A stretch of 64,000 nucleotides of DNA, taken from the NCBI GenBank assembly GCA_947683425.1, contig CANTUQ010000055.1, positions 9,709,501 to 9,773,500 of the forward strand. Reading direction: 5' to 3'. Positions 11,703 through 23,060 of this stretch are shown piece by piece (the first letter of the stretch is position 1; the number at the start of each line of letters is the position of its first letter). The notes under the pieces were generated by a model. It saw only the letters and a list, made by a program, of their open reading frames with translations, made no database searches and was not told the origin of the DNA. The position numbers were made by a program, and so were the translations under genes. This stretch comes from Excoecaria cochinchinensis (lineage: Eukaryota > Streptophyta > Magnoliopsida > Malpighiales > Euphorbiaceae).

Positions 11703-12041
11703 TTACATAGCGATTCTTTTCCCTCTCTCTGACACTGGCTCTTCATATTCATCCTCTTCTAGGTCATCTTCCAACCTCTGGGCTAGCCTTATCCTTTGGA
11801 CCCCTGACGTTGTTGCTCTGAAGTCTATAGGTGGTGGGCGAATTTCCTCTTGCCTGTCTTTTCTGTCCTCCTCCCATTCATTTTGTCTCATGGGAGGAGG
11901 AGGTGGGTTCTGCGGCGCAGCTGGCTGACCCAATGTAGCCATCATGGCCATCATCCAATTCTCAAATTCTTTCAACCTTCGGCCCACTTCTTCTGCTACC
12001 ATAACCCTGTAGCATCTGTCCCTCTTCGTGAGTTAGCCATT
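11703..12041 (-). pseudogene. T3: putative gag N-terminal remnant
   Basis: An open minus-strand frame reads MVAEEVGRRLKEFENWMMAM, then a Pro-rich stretch and an acidic EEDEYEEP segment, ending in KRIAM. A one-base shift upstream would extend it to an ATG at 12041 (MANSRRGTDATG). Position, composition and strand fit the start of a Tat-like gag, but no capsid or zinc-knuckle signature is visible, so this is inference. It lies about 200 bp from integrase sequence, which in an intact element would be kilobases away. Confidence 0.4.
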
Positions 12042-12949
12042 TCTGAATTTATGGAGAACTGGGATGATATAGCGTGACTGCTTTTTGAGACTGAGTTGGA
12101 GAACTCTACCCTTTCTAGCAGCTCAAAGAATGGATTCCTACGTAGTCACCCTTGGGGACCTCTTGACCACCTGGGCCGATCTATGATGGCTGCAAAATAC
12201 AATCGTTAAGATGATGCATGAATGACGTATAAGATGCATGATCGTGCTTATGCAATATCCACAAATCACATGCAAGCACATAGGTCCTTCCAACCTTGTT
12301 ACTCCCACACACGAGGTCATAGTCTCTTTCTTAGGTGATTGGCCCATGGGCCAACAGGGGAACCAATGGGCGCGTATGGTGCACTTTGGGAAACCAACAG
12401 CATAACCTCTCTTAACTAATGCACAGGCACATGAGTTGTGATCATTGTGTATTTAGGTAGTCTGAATAAGTTAACATGGACCTATCGGGGCATGAAAGTC
12501 TTTGATTAGGTGACCAATCAAATTATTTGGGTTTGTCCAATACAAAATGATCCATATAACAAGCAAGGTATTATGGTTCATAACACCTAGGGGAAGTATC
12601 TATTTCCATTATATGAGCTTTGGCCAGGGTGATGTTACTTGAGGGCTACCCAAGCATGGTCCCTGCCAATAGGTCTAGCTCATCACGAGCATAACGACCG
12701 ATTAGGCTCCATTTAATATACCATGATGGTATGAGGCTTGGGCTGGTGATTATCCTTAACACTTCCCTACATTGAGTGAACGTAGGGTTGTGCTTCGGGA
12801 ATGCACCGGGATTGAAAAAGGGACCAAACTAGCATAGATCTAAGGCTCTAATGATATGCAATGCAAATTTTGAAAAGGAATGAAATTTTTAAATTAAAGC
12901 CCAAATATGAGTTTTAACTAAGGTACTTTCGAAGCTAAGTCTCGAGTAT
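12042..12949. other. Unassigned non-coding stretch, possibly T3 5' leader
   Basis: No ORF, LTR end or primer-binding site could be recognised. It follows the putative gag start on the minus strand, so it may be leader sequence. The boundary with T4 (near 12900-12950) is uncertain. Confidence 0.3.
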
Positions 12950-13034
12950 TTTCCCCAGCGGAGTCCCCAAAGGAGGCTCTGGTTAGAGATGATAGAGGGA
13001 TCGATATCTAGTATATCACAGTTGGTAAGGGATC

Positions 13035-13235
13035 TCCAAGAGAATGACATCTGCACTTGGCAAGAAGATGATATCCGCACTTCATAAGTCTATAAATGAC
13101 TTGGTGTAATCAAGAGGATGATGTCCACACTTGGGAAGTCTAGGAAATGACTCAATGCAATCAAGAGGATCATATCCACACTTTGGAAGTCTAGAAAATG
13201 ACTCGGTGCAATCCAAGAGGACGACATTCGTATTT
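13035..13235. repeat. About 51-bp tandem repeat in T4's 3' UTR
   Basis: About four units containing AAGAGGATGATGTCCACACT and GGAAGTCTAGGAAATGACT. The preceding segment GAGATGATAGAGGGATCGAT matches, inverted, the T3 3' UTR near 8190, which shows this is plus-strand Tat-like UTR. Confidence 0.8.
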
Positions 13236-13419
13236 CATAAATCGTTCTCCAGGGAACAACCAACCGTCCTTCAGCGAACACTCATTTGACATTGACCCAA
13301 CAGGTATGTATTGCCACAAGTACGCATCTCATTCCTATGCCCTGCACATTTGTTTTGCCCATTTTTGTTGGAAAAAAGGTTCAGGATGAGCACCGACAAA
13401 GATGACAACAAATCAGTTA

Positions 13420-14285
13420 CCATGCCAACCCGATGGTGGTTAGCAGTCAGATACCATGCCGACCCGATGTTAGTTAGCAGCCAAATACTATGTCGACACG
13501 ATGGTGGTTAGCAATAAGATGCGTTACAGACCGAATAGAGGTTAGAGAGGATATGCCGTGCAGGCCGGAAGGTGGCCAGCAAGACAAATGCGGTATATCA
13601 AATCACATGGCTCGCAGACCGGATGGGGGTTAGCAAGGATATGCCTTGTAGGCCGGATGGTGGCCAGCTAGAGAAATGCGGTATATCAAATCAAATGCCC
13701 TGCAGACTGGATGGGGGTTAGCAAGGGTATGCCGTGCAGGCCGAATTGTGGCCAGCAAGATAAATGTGGTATATCAAATGAGTCATAGTAAAATACACTA
13801 CAGCTCAACAGCAGCGATCAGATGCCTTACATATCGGATAGGGGTTAGCAAGGACATACCGTGCAGGCCGGATGGTGGTCAGCAAAATGATTGTAAATGA
13901 GTCATAGTAGAATACACTGCAGCTCAACGACAACGATCAAATGCCTTGTCGATCGGATAGGGGTTAGAAAGGACATGTCGTGGAAGCCGGACGGTGGTCA
14001 GCAAAATGATTGCAAATAATTTGTAGTAGAATACACTGCAACTCAATGGCAGTGATTAGATGCCTTGCAGATCGGACAGGGGTTAGCAAGGACATGCCGT
14101 ATAGACCGGATGTTGGTCAGCAAAACGATTGCAAAGGGGTCATAGTAGAATATACTATAGCTCAATGGCAGCGATCATATGCCATGCAAATCGGATGGTG
14201 GTTAGCGAGGACATGCCGTGCAGGCCGAATGGTGGTCAGCAAAATGATTGCAAAGGGGTCGTGGTAGAATACACTACAACTCAGC
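13420..14285. repeat. Composite tandem repeats in T4's 3' UTR
   Basis: Three period classes follow each other: about 35-bp units (CCATGCCGACCCGATGGTGG), then about 89-bp units (starts near 13548, 13637, 13725), then about 119-121-bp units (13847, 13966, 14087, 14205) sharing GCAGGCCGGATGGTGGTCAG. Each contains GGATGGGGGTTAGCAAGG, the reverse complement of the core in T2's and T3's repeats. Confidence 0.85.
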
Positions 14286-14399
14286 GGTGACAAGCCACAA
14301 ACTTCAACACAACAAAAGGTAAGGACTACCTCAAGTACGCACTTCTTTCCTTCTCCTCTGAATTTTGGCTCATCTAGGCACTAGTGCACTAGTTTTCCC

Positions 14400-14414
14400 A
14401 AAATTGGGGGCAAC
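14400..14414 (+). promoter_or_regulatory. Polypurine tract of T4
   Basis: AAAATTGGGGGCAAC directly before TGTAGACAC, on the plus strand. It fixes T4's orientation as opposite to T1-T3. Confidence 0.85.
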
Positions 14415-15684
14415 TGTAGACACAGGGTCCTAAAGCAGTCCAAATCAGAGTTACCCAATGATAAAATTAAAGCCTGTTCGCAGGCAAAAAGGTTAAAAGT
14501 GATGATTTCTTTTTTAAGTTTGCTTTTTAGAGATAAAAAAATAAAAATTTTAAAAAATAAAAATAAAAAAGGGAAGTTTGGAAATTATAGTGTTTTAGTC
14601 AAACTTATTTTAAAAAAATAAAAAATAAAAATAAAAATTCGGGCGTTTATGGCAGCCAGTGCACGAGGGTTGGCCTCCCTAGTGCGCTAAGCAGGTGCCA
14701 GCGCGCACGCGCTAGCGCTGGGGAGGACGCCTAAGCACAGCGCGGGGGTGGGGGCGTCACTCACCTGCGTGCGGGGTGTCGCTCGCCCACTCACGAGCGA
14801 TGCCCGTCGCTCACCAATGGGTGCCGGTCTCCCCTAGTCTGCTGAAACGCATTTTTCGCCCAAATTTCGTGATTTTTTTAGTTTTTTTTTTTTTTATTAG
14901 TTTTTTCTTGTATTTTTAATGATAATTCCCATTTTTGAACCCAAATAAAGGGAAATTTGATAAAAATTCAATTTCTTTCCTTAATTAATTAGGTTTTCAC
15001 AAAAAATCATATAAATAGAAAAATATAGAAAGAGAAAAATGGCGAATTCTTTTAGGTTAAAAAAAAGTTTCTTTTCTTCTCTTCTTCTTCAAGGAAAATC
15101 TCTCTACAATTTCTTTTTGAGTTTTCTTCTTCAAATAAATTTCTTAAGGTTTCAAAATTCAATTTCTAATCAATAATCATTCTTGAGACAAAGAAAATAT
15201 TTTTTTGTTCTTGAGAATTTTTCTTTTCTTCCATTATTTTTTAAGCAATAATTTTTCTTGAGACAAAGGAAATAATTTTTTGTTCTTGAGAATTTTTTAC
15301 TTTTCTTTAATCAATAATCTTTCTTGAGACGAAGAAAATAATTCTTTGTTCTTGAGAATTTGTATCTTCTTCCATCATTTTTTAAACAAATTTTCTTTCT
15401 TTGAATAAAACTTCAATTTTATTATTTTTAATTCTAATTTTGTGGATCAAAGTAAGGAAATCAATCACATTTTTCCCTCAATCGAATCAGAATTCTAAGG
15501 GTAAACATTTTGGGCTCGATCCCTTATTTTTATTTTCTTTTATTTTTTTTTGTTCATAATTAATTAGGCACCATGTAGATATCAGATTTGTTGCATATTT
15601 ATTTATTTTATGTTGTCTTATTCATAGATTTAATATTCTCTAACGTTTTTTTTTTTATTTTTTTATATGATTGTTCATTTTTTC

Positions 15685-15741
<57 letters not shown>

Positions 15742-15751
15742 CATCATCATC

Positions 15752-15835
<84 letters not shown>

Positions 15836-16411
15836 GCTATTTTTCATATTTTTATGTATTAATTTATTAATATGTTAATTTATTTATTTCAATCATGTCA
15901 TTTAATTTATTTGTCATTCATAATGCATTTTTGTTATTTATTTTAATTTATTATTTATTATTTTATGTGTTTAATTAATTTTCTTGATTTAATTTCTAAC
16001 ATCAACTTTATTTCTATTTGTTTTTTATTCCAATACTTATTTTCCTTACTTAAGTGTTCTCGCGAGCAAATAGGGAGATCCAGGAGACTCATTTGGTTTG
16101 ACTTATTATTTTTGTTATTTGTATTATTTTATTTATTTGGCTTTTTATTTATTTCGTCATGTAATTTTGATAATAAGATTATTTATTTTATGCACGTTTA
16201 AATTAAAAATCACAAAAGTATTTTTATAAATAAATTAAGTTTTTCTAATAAAATAGGACCAATGTCCTAGTTTTACTCCAAACAAAATTGTCACTTTAAA
16301 AATTATTTTTTGTAAGCGTATATACGAGGACCAATGTCCTCATCGCTAACGATTATTCCATTTTCTGCATGATTTATGCATCTTTTATTAGGGGTTGTAT
16401 TTCACCCCTAG
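14415..16411 (+). mobile_element. T4: 3' LTR of a plus-strand Tat-like element, 3'-truncated
   Basis: Starts TGTAGACACAGGG after a polypurine tract. It carries a GC-rich island (about 14640-14840, with CGCTCGCC/GGCGAGCG-like repeats), a compound microsatellite, and near its end the hairpins AGGACCAATGTCCT (about 16254) and GAGGACCAATGTCCTC (about 16326). It stops at about 16411 in text matching position 3990 of T3's LTR, so roughly 600 bp of the LTR are missing. Element F begins directly there. Confidence 0.75.
15689..15838. repeat. Compound (TTA)n-(TCA)n-(TTA)n-(TTG)n microsatellite
   Basis: About 150 bp of trinucleotide repeat: TTA units, a short TCATCATCATCG interruption, more TTA units, then about 14 TTG units. 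Open frames in all phases are artefacts. Confidence 0.95.
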
Positions 16412-17893
16412 TTTACACTTCTTCCCAAACCGGAGAACCCTTTTCCACGGGGAAACTTTCAAAAATACTTTATCACACACTTGAAACTCTTTGTCTTTTC
16501 TCTTCAGATTAGCATAGGACTTCTGTCTATCACTGGCTTCCTTCAGTCGCTGTCTAATCACTTGAACCTTTTCTTCTGTCTCTCGAATCAAATCTGACCC
16601 CACTAGCTTGCTTTTGCTTAACTCTGTCCAACATAGGGGAGTTCTGCACTTTCTGCCATATAATGCTTCATATGGAGCCATCTTGATGCTTGACTGATAA
16701 CTGTTGTTATATGCAAATTATGCCAATGGTAAATATCTTTCCCAACTGTTCTTGAATTCAAGCACACAACATCTAAGCATATCTTCAAGTATCTAGATCA
16801 CTCTCTCAGACTGCCCATCTATATGTGGGTAAAAAGCTGTGCTGTAATGTAATCTGGTACCCAAAGCTTCCTGCATCTTCTTCCAAAACTGGGAAGTGAA
16901 GCGAGGATCTCTATCAGAAATAATGGAGGAAGGTAAACCATTTAATCTCACTATTTCATTAATGTATAACTCAGCTAGTTTAGTCAATGGGTAGTCCATC
17001 CTCACTGGTAGGAAGTGGGCTGATTTGGTAAGTCTGTAGATGATCACCCAAATTGCATCATGCTTCCTTCGGGTGAGAGGTAACCTAGTCATAAAATCCA
17101 TAATCACTCAATCCCACTTCCATTCGGGTATAGAAATAGGCTAGAGTAACCCGGATGGTACTTGATGTTCAGCTTTCACTTGTTGACATATCAAGTGCTT
17201 GCCCACAAATTCAGTCGCATCCCGTTTCATCCCTAGCCACTAATAATGCATCTTCAAGTCTTGATACATCTTGTTACCGCCAGGATGCATAGCATAACTG
17301 CTATAATGTGCTTCTGTTAGAATATTCTTTTTTAACTCTAATTGATTGGGCGCACATAATACCTCTATTTGTAGTATAGACTACCATCTGATGCCACTGT
17401 GTAGTCATCACTGCCACTATCCTTCATTCGATCTATCATTGAAGTCAACTTGTCATCTTGCTTCTGGGCAGCTTTAATCTGCTGCACAAAGTCAGGCTTC
17501 ACTTGTAACTCTGCTATTAATGCTCCACTGTCTGCTATATCCAACTTTACGTTCATAGCTTTCAATGTTGCTATGAATTTTCTACTAAGTGCATCTGCCA
17601 CAACGTTAGCCTTTCCTAGAAGGCAGCCAATAAAGTATTCATAATCTTTGATCAATTCGAGCCATCTTTGCTGTTTGAGATTGAGTTCTTTCTGAGTGAG
17701 CAAGTATTTTAAACTTTTATGATCTGTGAAGATATAACACTTCTCACCATAAAGGTAGTGCCTCTAAATTTTCAATGCAAACATTATGGCTACTAACTCA
17801 AGATCATGTGTGGGGTAGTTCTTCTAATAATTCGTAAGCTGTCGGGAGGCATATTCCACCACTTTCCCATTTTGCATAAGCACACAACCCAAT
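16412..17893 (-). pseudogene. Element F: chromovirus RNase H to integrase fragment
   Basis: Minus-strand pol related to A and G. From high to low coordinates it shows RNase H (YASRQL, THDLELVAIMFALKI, TDHKSLKYLLTQKELN, GKANVVADALSRK), the spacer and zinc-finger region, the integrase core (MDFMTRLPLTRRKHD, ISDRDPRFTSQFW, FYPHIDGQSE with catalytic Glu) and the C-terminal FLKVSPWKRVLRFGKK. Several stops are present, including TAG in place of Trp in KIWRHYLYG. Frame breaks occur near 16690-16790 and 17110-17360. It is truncated at 16412 against T4's LTR and cut at 17893 by T1's LTR; the duplicated CCAAT lies at 17889-17893. Confidence 0.88.
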
Positions 17894-20002
17894 TGTGACG
17901 CGCGCCGAACCCCGTGGCCTCCCAAAAGCCCGCTTTAGGGCGATTGGGATGGGATTCATTAAAACTTGTAAGGTATTTACAAGTGCGTCTATTTTGGGCA
18001 AAAAAGAGTTTTCTTGGAGTCGCCACCCAATAGAACATTGGGAAGGGTCGTCTAGCCTCAGTGAGCCTAAGACGGCGCATACATATCCATCTTAGGCAAG
18101 CCAGAGAGATTTTGGAGGTCTCAGCCACTACCCCCTGGAGCCTAGGATTGTGTAAATTAAGCCTTTTAAAGGGAACAAGAGATATTTTGGAGGTCCTAGA
18201 CCTCTAACCTCATTGAGCCCAAGACCAGAGTGAGTTCGGGACTTCTCATTTATTTGTACCTTGAACAATATTTTAATTAAGTTTTGAATTTCTTGTTTCA
18301 TCAATTTTCCACACGATGTATTTAATTAAGGCGCAATCATTCATGTCAACAGCAATAAGTAAAGCATTATTAAAATAAACATTCTCAAAATAAATTACAA
18401 TAAAATTAGGGGCGGAATACAACCCCCATTAAATAAAACAGTATATAAACCATACAAAAATCGGGATATTCATTTGGAGTGAGGACATTGGTCCTGCCAT
18501 GCATATTTATTATGAAACCATTTTTAATGTGATGGTTTTATTTTGGGATGGAGAAAATTGAGACATTGGTCCCATTTTTATTTAGGAAAAATTTCAAATT
18601 GATTAATAAAAATGGTTTAATGACTTTTTTCTAGCGATATTACAATAATCTTCATAATAAAATGAATAAAGTCAAGGGTAAAGAAAGAACCCGGATAAGA
18701 AGCCTCAGGTTAACACGACCACCCTCATTAACCACTCCGATTCCAACATGGTCAAAAAATAACTCATAGAAATAAACATGTTAGTGTCAAAATCATGACT
18801 AAAATAAAGGAAAATAACATAACCAGAAACTTTAAAAGAAACGGGTTAAAAAGATAAAAGAGGTAGAAAATAAATTAAGAAAAGCCTTTCAATTCTTTGT
18901 AAAAAAGAAATATTATTTCGAAAAAAACAATTAATATGAGTCAAGTTAAATTAAACAAATATCAATCCAGAATGTTTACCCACGGATTTTACCTTTTTGG
19001 GTGAATGTCTAATGATTTCGGTCCCCGTACGCTCCACAAGGTTCAAGTAAAAATGGATCAAAGAAAGAAAATTTATGTTTTTCTTTCTTTGAAAATTTGA
19101 TAGCGATCAAGTATTTGAATTAGTTGGATTGATGGAAACGAATGAATTTGGTGACCTCAAATTAGATTAATTCACAAGAAGAATTTGAAAAAAAAAAATC
19201 AATTAACTGAAAGAATTTTTATAGAATAAAAATCTGAAAATAGTAGAGATTTTTAGATTTTTGTAAATTGCTCACAAAAGATTTTTCTTTAAAAATTCCC
19301 CACTCTCTCAAAAATTGCTAATTTTCCTTTCCAAAAAATTGTTAATTTTTCCAACCCCTTTCAATGGAACTTTCTCCTCAATTTATAGAATTTTTGGAGA
19401 TAAATAGGATAAGATCAGTTGAAAGTTTGAATTTTAAAAGGAGTTTAAAATTCAATTTTTAACCAAATATCCTATCCAATTTTTGAAGATAAAAACTTAT
19501 CCTGATTATATTTTAACAAATTCGGCGCTATCTGATCAGTTCCACTACCGACGGCCATCCCTTTAAATACCGACGGGCTTTACACCCCTAATGAGGGTAC
19601 GCGTAGAAATCTGGGCACAGACGGGCCAAGGCGCGAAACTAGGGACGGACGTCTCTGTGCCGACACGTGTCCGTTACTACAGACGGGGCCGTCCCTACAA
19701 TGCATAGAGATGGCCTATCTGTCCAAACAACGGCCCGTCCCTATATTCTAGAGACGGGGCGCACCAACTAGGGACGGGCGTCCCTACTCCGACGGTCATC
19801 CCGTCTGTGCAGCGAAATCACAATTTTTAACTAAATTTCCCAAATTCTTTCAAAACCTCACGCCATAGAAAAGAAAAAAATTTTAATCCTTGTAAAATCG
19901 AAAGACGAAAACCTCTGAATTCCATCCATTTATCGGAAAAATGACATTGATCTCTTCATCGGGTAACTCTGACCTGGACTGCCTCAGGACCCGGTGTCTA
20001 CA
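17894..20002 (-). mobile_element. T1: 3' LTR of a minus-strand Tat-like element
   Basis: 2109 bp, TGTGACGC...GGTGTCTACA on the plus strand, homologous to the LTRs of T2 and T3. It has hairpins around GAGGACATTGGTCCT near 18480 and a 270-bp GC-rich block (about 19545-19815) packed with ACCGACGG, GACGGGC and GCCCGTC palindromic motifs. It is inserted in F. The 5' LTR lies beyond the window. Confidence 0.88.
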
Positions 20003-20018
20003 GTTGCCCCCAATTTTT
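20003..20018 (-). promoter_or_regulatory. Polypurine tract of T1
   Basis: The plus strand reads GTTGCCCCCAATTTTTGG next to the LTR end TCTACA. On the minus strand this is a purine-rich primer followed by TGTAGACACC. Confidence 0.8.
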
Positions 20019-20104
20019 GGGAAACTAGTGCACTAGTGTCTAGAAGGTCCAAAATTTAGAGAAGAAAGGAAAGAAACGCATACCTGTGGCAGTCCTTACC
20101 TTTT

Positions 20105-20490
20105 TGCCATGGAAGTAGCAGTGCGTCGAGTCTTCTCCAAACTTACAAAACACGAGGGTTGCTCTCCTGAACTGCACCGAGTCTGCTTCAGACTTACAAA
20201 ATTCGGATGGTGATGCGTCGAGTCTGCTCTGGACTTACAAAATGCGAGGATTGCTCTCCTGAGCTACACCGACTCTGCTCCAGACTTACAAAGTTTGGAT
20301 GGCGATGCGTCGAGTCTGCTCCAGACTTACAAAACGCGAGGATTGCTCTCCTGAGCTGCACTGAATCTGCTCTAGACTTACAAAGTGCGGATGGCGATGC
20401 GTCGAGTCTGCTCCAGACTTACAAAACGCGAGGATTGCTCTCCTGAGCTGCACTGAATCTGCTCTAGACTTACAAAGTGCGGATCCCATC
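20105..20490. repeat. 92-bp tandem repeat in T1's 3' UTR
   Basis: About four units spaced 92 bp apart (GATGCGTCGAGTCTGCTC at about 20212, 20304 and 20396). Each unit is itself a diverged doublet of GTCTGCTCCAGACTTACAAA. After 20490 a short stretch resembles T3's 130-bp unit (CTGTCCTCTTCTCGGCATGC), linking the two UTRs. Confidence 0.88.
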
Positions 20491-21036
20491 CATCGCATGT
20501 ACCCTGCTGTCCTCTTCTCGGCATGCGCAGTGTCTAATCTGTCCTGCTAGCCTCATCTCAGCCTGCGTGGTGTCTGATTTGTTTTGCTAGTCTCGTTTGG
20601 GCTTGAGAACTTTCCTTGCTAATCCCCATTCAATCAGCAAGGTACGATTCTGATCTATTGATTCTCATCTAATATTGAATGTGATCTTGAAGGACATAAT
20701 GTTTGATCTATTTATCCTTCCCTTTGACTGTTGGTCATTTTCGAATTGGTGTAAAACCAGGTTCTTGTATTGTAAGGGATTCTTGTTAATTCTCGCGTCA
20801 ATTAACTTGATTGGTAGATTTATGAACATTTTTATGTTGCCCTTTATTATTTATCATCTACCATATGATCAATTATCTTTTTCTTTCTTAAGAAAGTTAA
20901 ATCATGAAGAAATAGCATGCAAAGTTAACTGGTTAACCATAAATGTTTTTCCACTAAGAGGTTAAATTTTGTACAATATACAGGTGTGATTAAATCAAAA
21001 GAATAACTACAAAGCTAGAAGAACTCCCTGAACAGT
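20491..21036 (-). other. Non-coding UTR of T1
   Basis: AT-rich spacer between the tandem repeats and the end of the sense ORF. Nothing recognisable as a gene. Confidence 0.5.
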
Positions 21037-23060
21037 CTATAATGGCATATAATCTGAGGGCCCCTCTGGATCATCATCATCCTCTGATAGATGAACCGGC
21101 TGGCCCTGTGATGAAGAAGCAGAGGGTCTCGCATCTAGAGCAGATGGCTGACTGGGAGGGGCTGATGGTCCGGCCTGCTGAGCAGCCGAGGCTCTGGCCT
21201 ACCACTGGTATCTGGGAGGTACAGCCACCAGTACTGATAACGGCTGCGCTCTCATTGGGCCCTGCTGCTGGAACTGGACCTGAGCATACCCATCAAGAAA
21301 AGGTTGTGCACATATCGTCATGAACTATAGCATATCAGTGACGACCCCACTAACTCTCTGAAAGCGTCGCCCAGGCGGAGGGTCTGATCTGTGGAGGTAG
21401 TCCCCATACTCCTCAGCCTATCCTCTTTCTGCTCTCTAAACTCTCGCATGGACTGGGTGATGGGTGGTATGGCACCCTCTAGGACCTAGATCCTGAACCT
21501 GAGAGCCTCAACTGAATCATCCACCATCTGTACATATGCATCTATCCTCTGGGTCGCCTCATCCTGGGAGGCCCTCATCTCCTGCCTCAGCTGACCCACG
21601 AGTCTCTCCTGCTCCTATCTCAAATAGTTAATAAGCCTCCCCTACTACTGGATGATACCCTGCTGCTGATCTAGCCGCTCTAAAATGACTCTATCTTTCT
21701 CCTTGAGCTGCTCGAGAAGGGCCCTGTCTCTCTCCTCCTGTCTGTACTCAAAGGATGTGAACATAAAAGTCAAAATCGCAGTAAAATCTGGCTGTACCGG
21801 GTGAGTCGATGGTGTGGCTGGAGGGGGAGCTGACTCTGGTGCTCACTCTGGAGGTGGAGCTATAGAAGTAGATGCCCCCGAGTCCCCTGCTCTAGCATAT
21901 GGACTGAATCTCTCAGGTGCCCGATGAACTATCCGCTGTACTCTCGATGGTGGAGGAGGAGTAGGACTCTGCACTCTCTGCACCGGAGGAGTACCAAACA
22001 AGTCATCCAGGGTGAACTCAATCCCCATGTCAGAAGGTGTATACGAATGCTCCTCCTGGTGCTGCAGCTGCTCGGGCTGACCCTCATGGTGCTTTGGATG
22101 TCGGGGAGGCTGGTCCTCCTGGTGCTGTGGATGCTCGGGAGGCTTTCGCTCCATCTGAGGCTGCTCCTCTACTGGCTCTAGTGAGGGCAGGCTAAATGCA
22201 CGTCTGGTCTCATGAATAGTGCGGAGTCTATATGCCTCGGCCTGAACCAGTATCGGCAATATCATAGCCATCGTAATGGCTGCTGGAGCATCTACATAAA
22301 TGCTCTCCTCCAAGGCACGCCCAAGGATATCTGGACGGACACCCAAACCCAAAAGCAGTCTAGTAATAATCCCACCAACATATACTATAGGGGCTATCCC
22401 CTTAGATACTCTCACCAGGTTAACCAAAATCTCATGGCTGATGTTGAGCCGCTGGCCTGCCACCATGGCCCATAAACTCCAAATCTCTGCGGCATTGAGA
22501 GACCCCGGGTCACCAGCTCGTCCCAGATAAGAGCTGGATAAAACTCTGTGATTATAGCAAAGGGCCTGCGACGAGAGTATCGTGCTCTTTGCCGTATCAT
22601 GGTCATACGGCACTCCCGGTAAGGCAATGGCCTCCTAGTGGTGGCGTCTAACTGCTCTCTGGGGTGCTATAAAATCCGGCCCAAGTGGAAGCCCCATAGC
22701 CTGTACAAATCGCAAACGGGTAATGCTATACTGGTGGCCCTCTATCCAAAACTATATGACACCCTCCTTTGTGTTGGACCTCTGGTACCCCCCGTACTGT
22801 AATGTAGCAAGGAACTGCTGAACTATCTCTCGATGAGTCTGAAAAGCAGGCGTCAGAAACTCAGTCCATCCCGCACCCGCCATCAGAGCATCAACCTCGT
22901 CCGCCATCCCTAGAGCCTCGAGGAATGGCCTAGAGATAAAGCGGCTATCTCGGAACTACACCTCAGCGAATGCTGTATACCTCTGTCTGGCCTCGGTACT
23001 CATCCAATTTTGGGCCTGAGGCTCAGGCTGATCGTGCGGAGCATATCGCCGCGGAGGCAT
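21037..23060 (-). pseudogene. T1: sense accessory ORF, ATHILA-ORF1/plant-transposon-protein-like
   Basis: A degenerate minus-strand gene of about 670 codons, start ATG at 23060 (MPPRRYAPHDQPEPQAQNW) chosen because T2 has the same start (MPPRRRAL). Order: an N-terminal segment FLEALGMADEVDALMAGAGW; a helical core (HDTAKSTILSSQAL, SSYLGRAGDPGSLNAAEIWS, GGIITRLLLGLGV); a Pro/Gln/His-rich linker; MGIEFTLDDLFGTPP; then Gln/Arg-rich coiled coil. The end is acidic, VHLSEDDDDPEGPSDYMPL, stop at 21037. The core resembles in pattern the ATHILA ORF1 and 'putative plant transposon protein' families; no biochemical role is known to me. Several in-frame TAG/TGA codons and at least one frameshift (2024 bp is not a multiple of 3) make it inactive. 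An acceptor-like TTTTTAG/G abuts the ATG. Confidence 0.65.

Noticed and set aside
15608..15878. Overlapping ORFs of poly-Asn, poly-Leu, poly-Tyr or poly-Ile
   Set aside because: They are translations of the TTA/TTG microsatellite in every frame.
19545..19815. CACTA-type DNA transposon fragment (CACTACCGACGG and GACGGG repeats)
   Set aside because: No paired CACTA...TAGTG ends, no 3-bp duplication and no transposase. The motif family also occurs in the T2 LTR and promoter, so it belongs to the Tat-like element.
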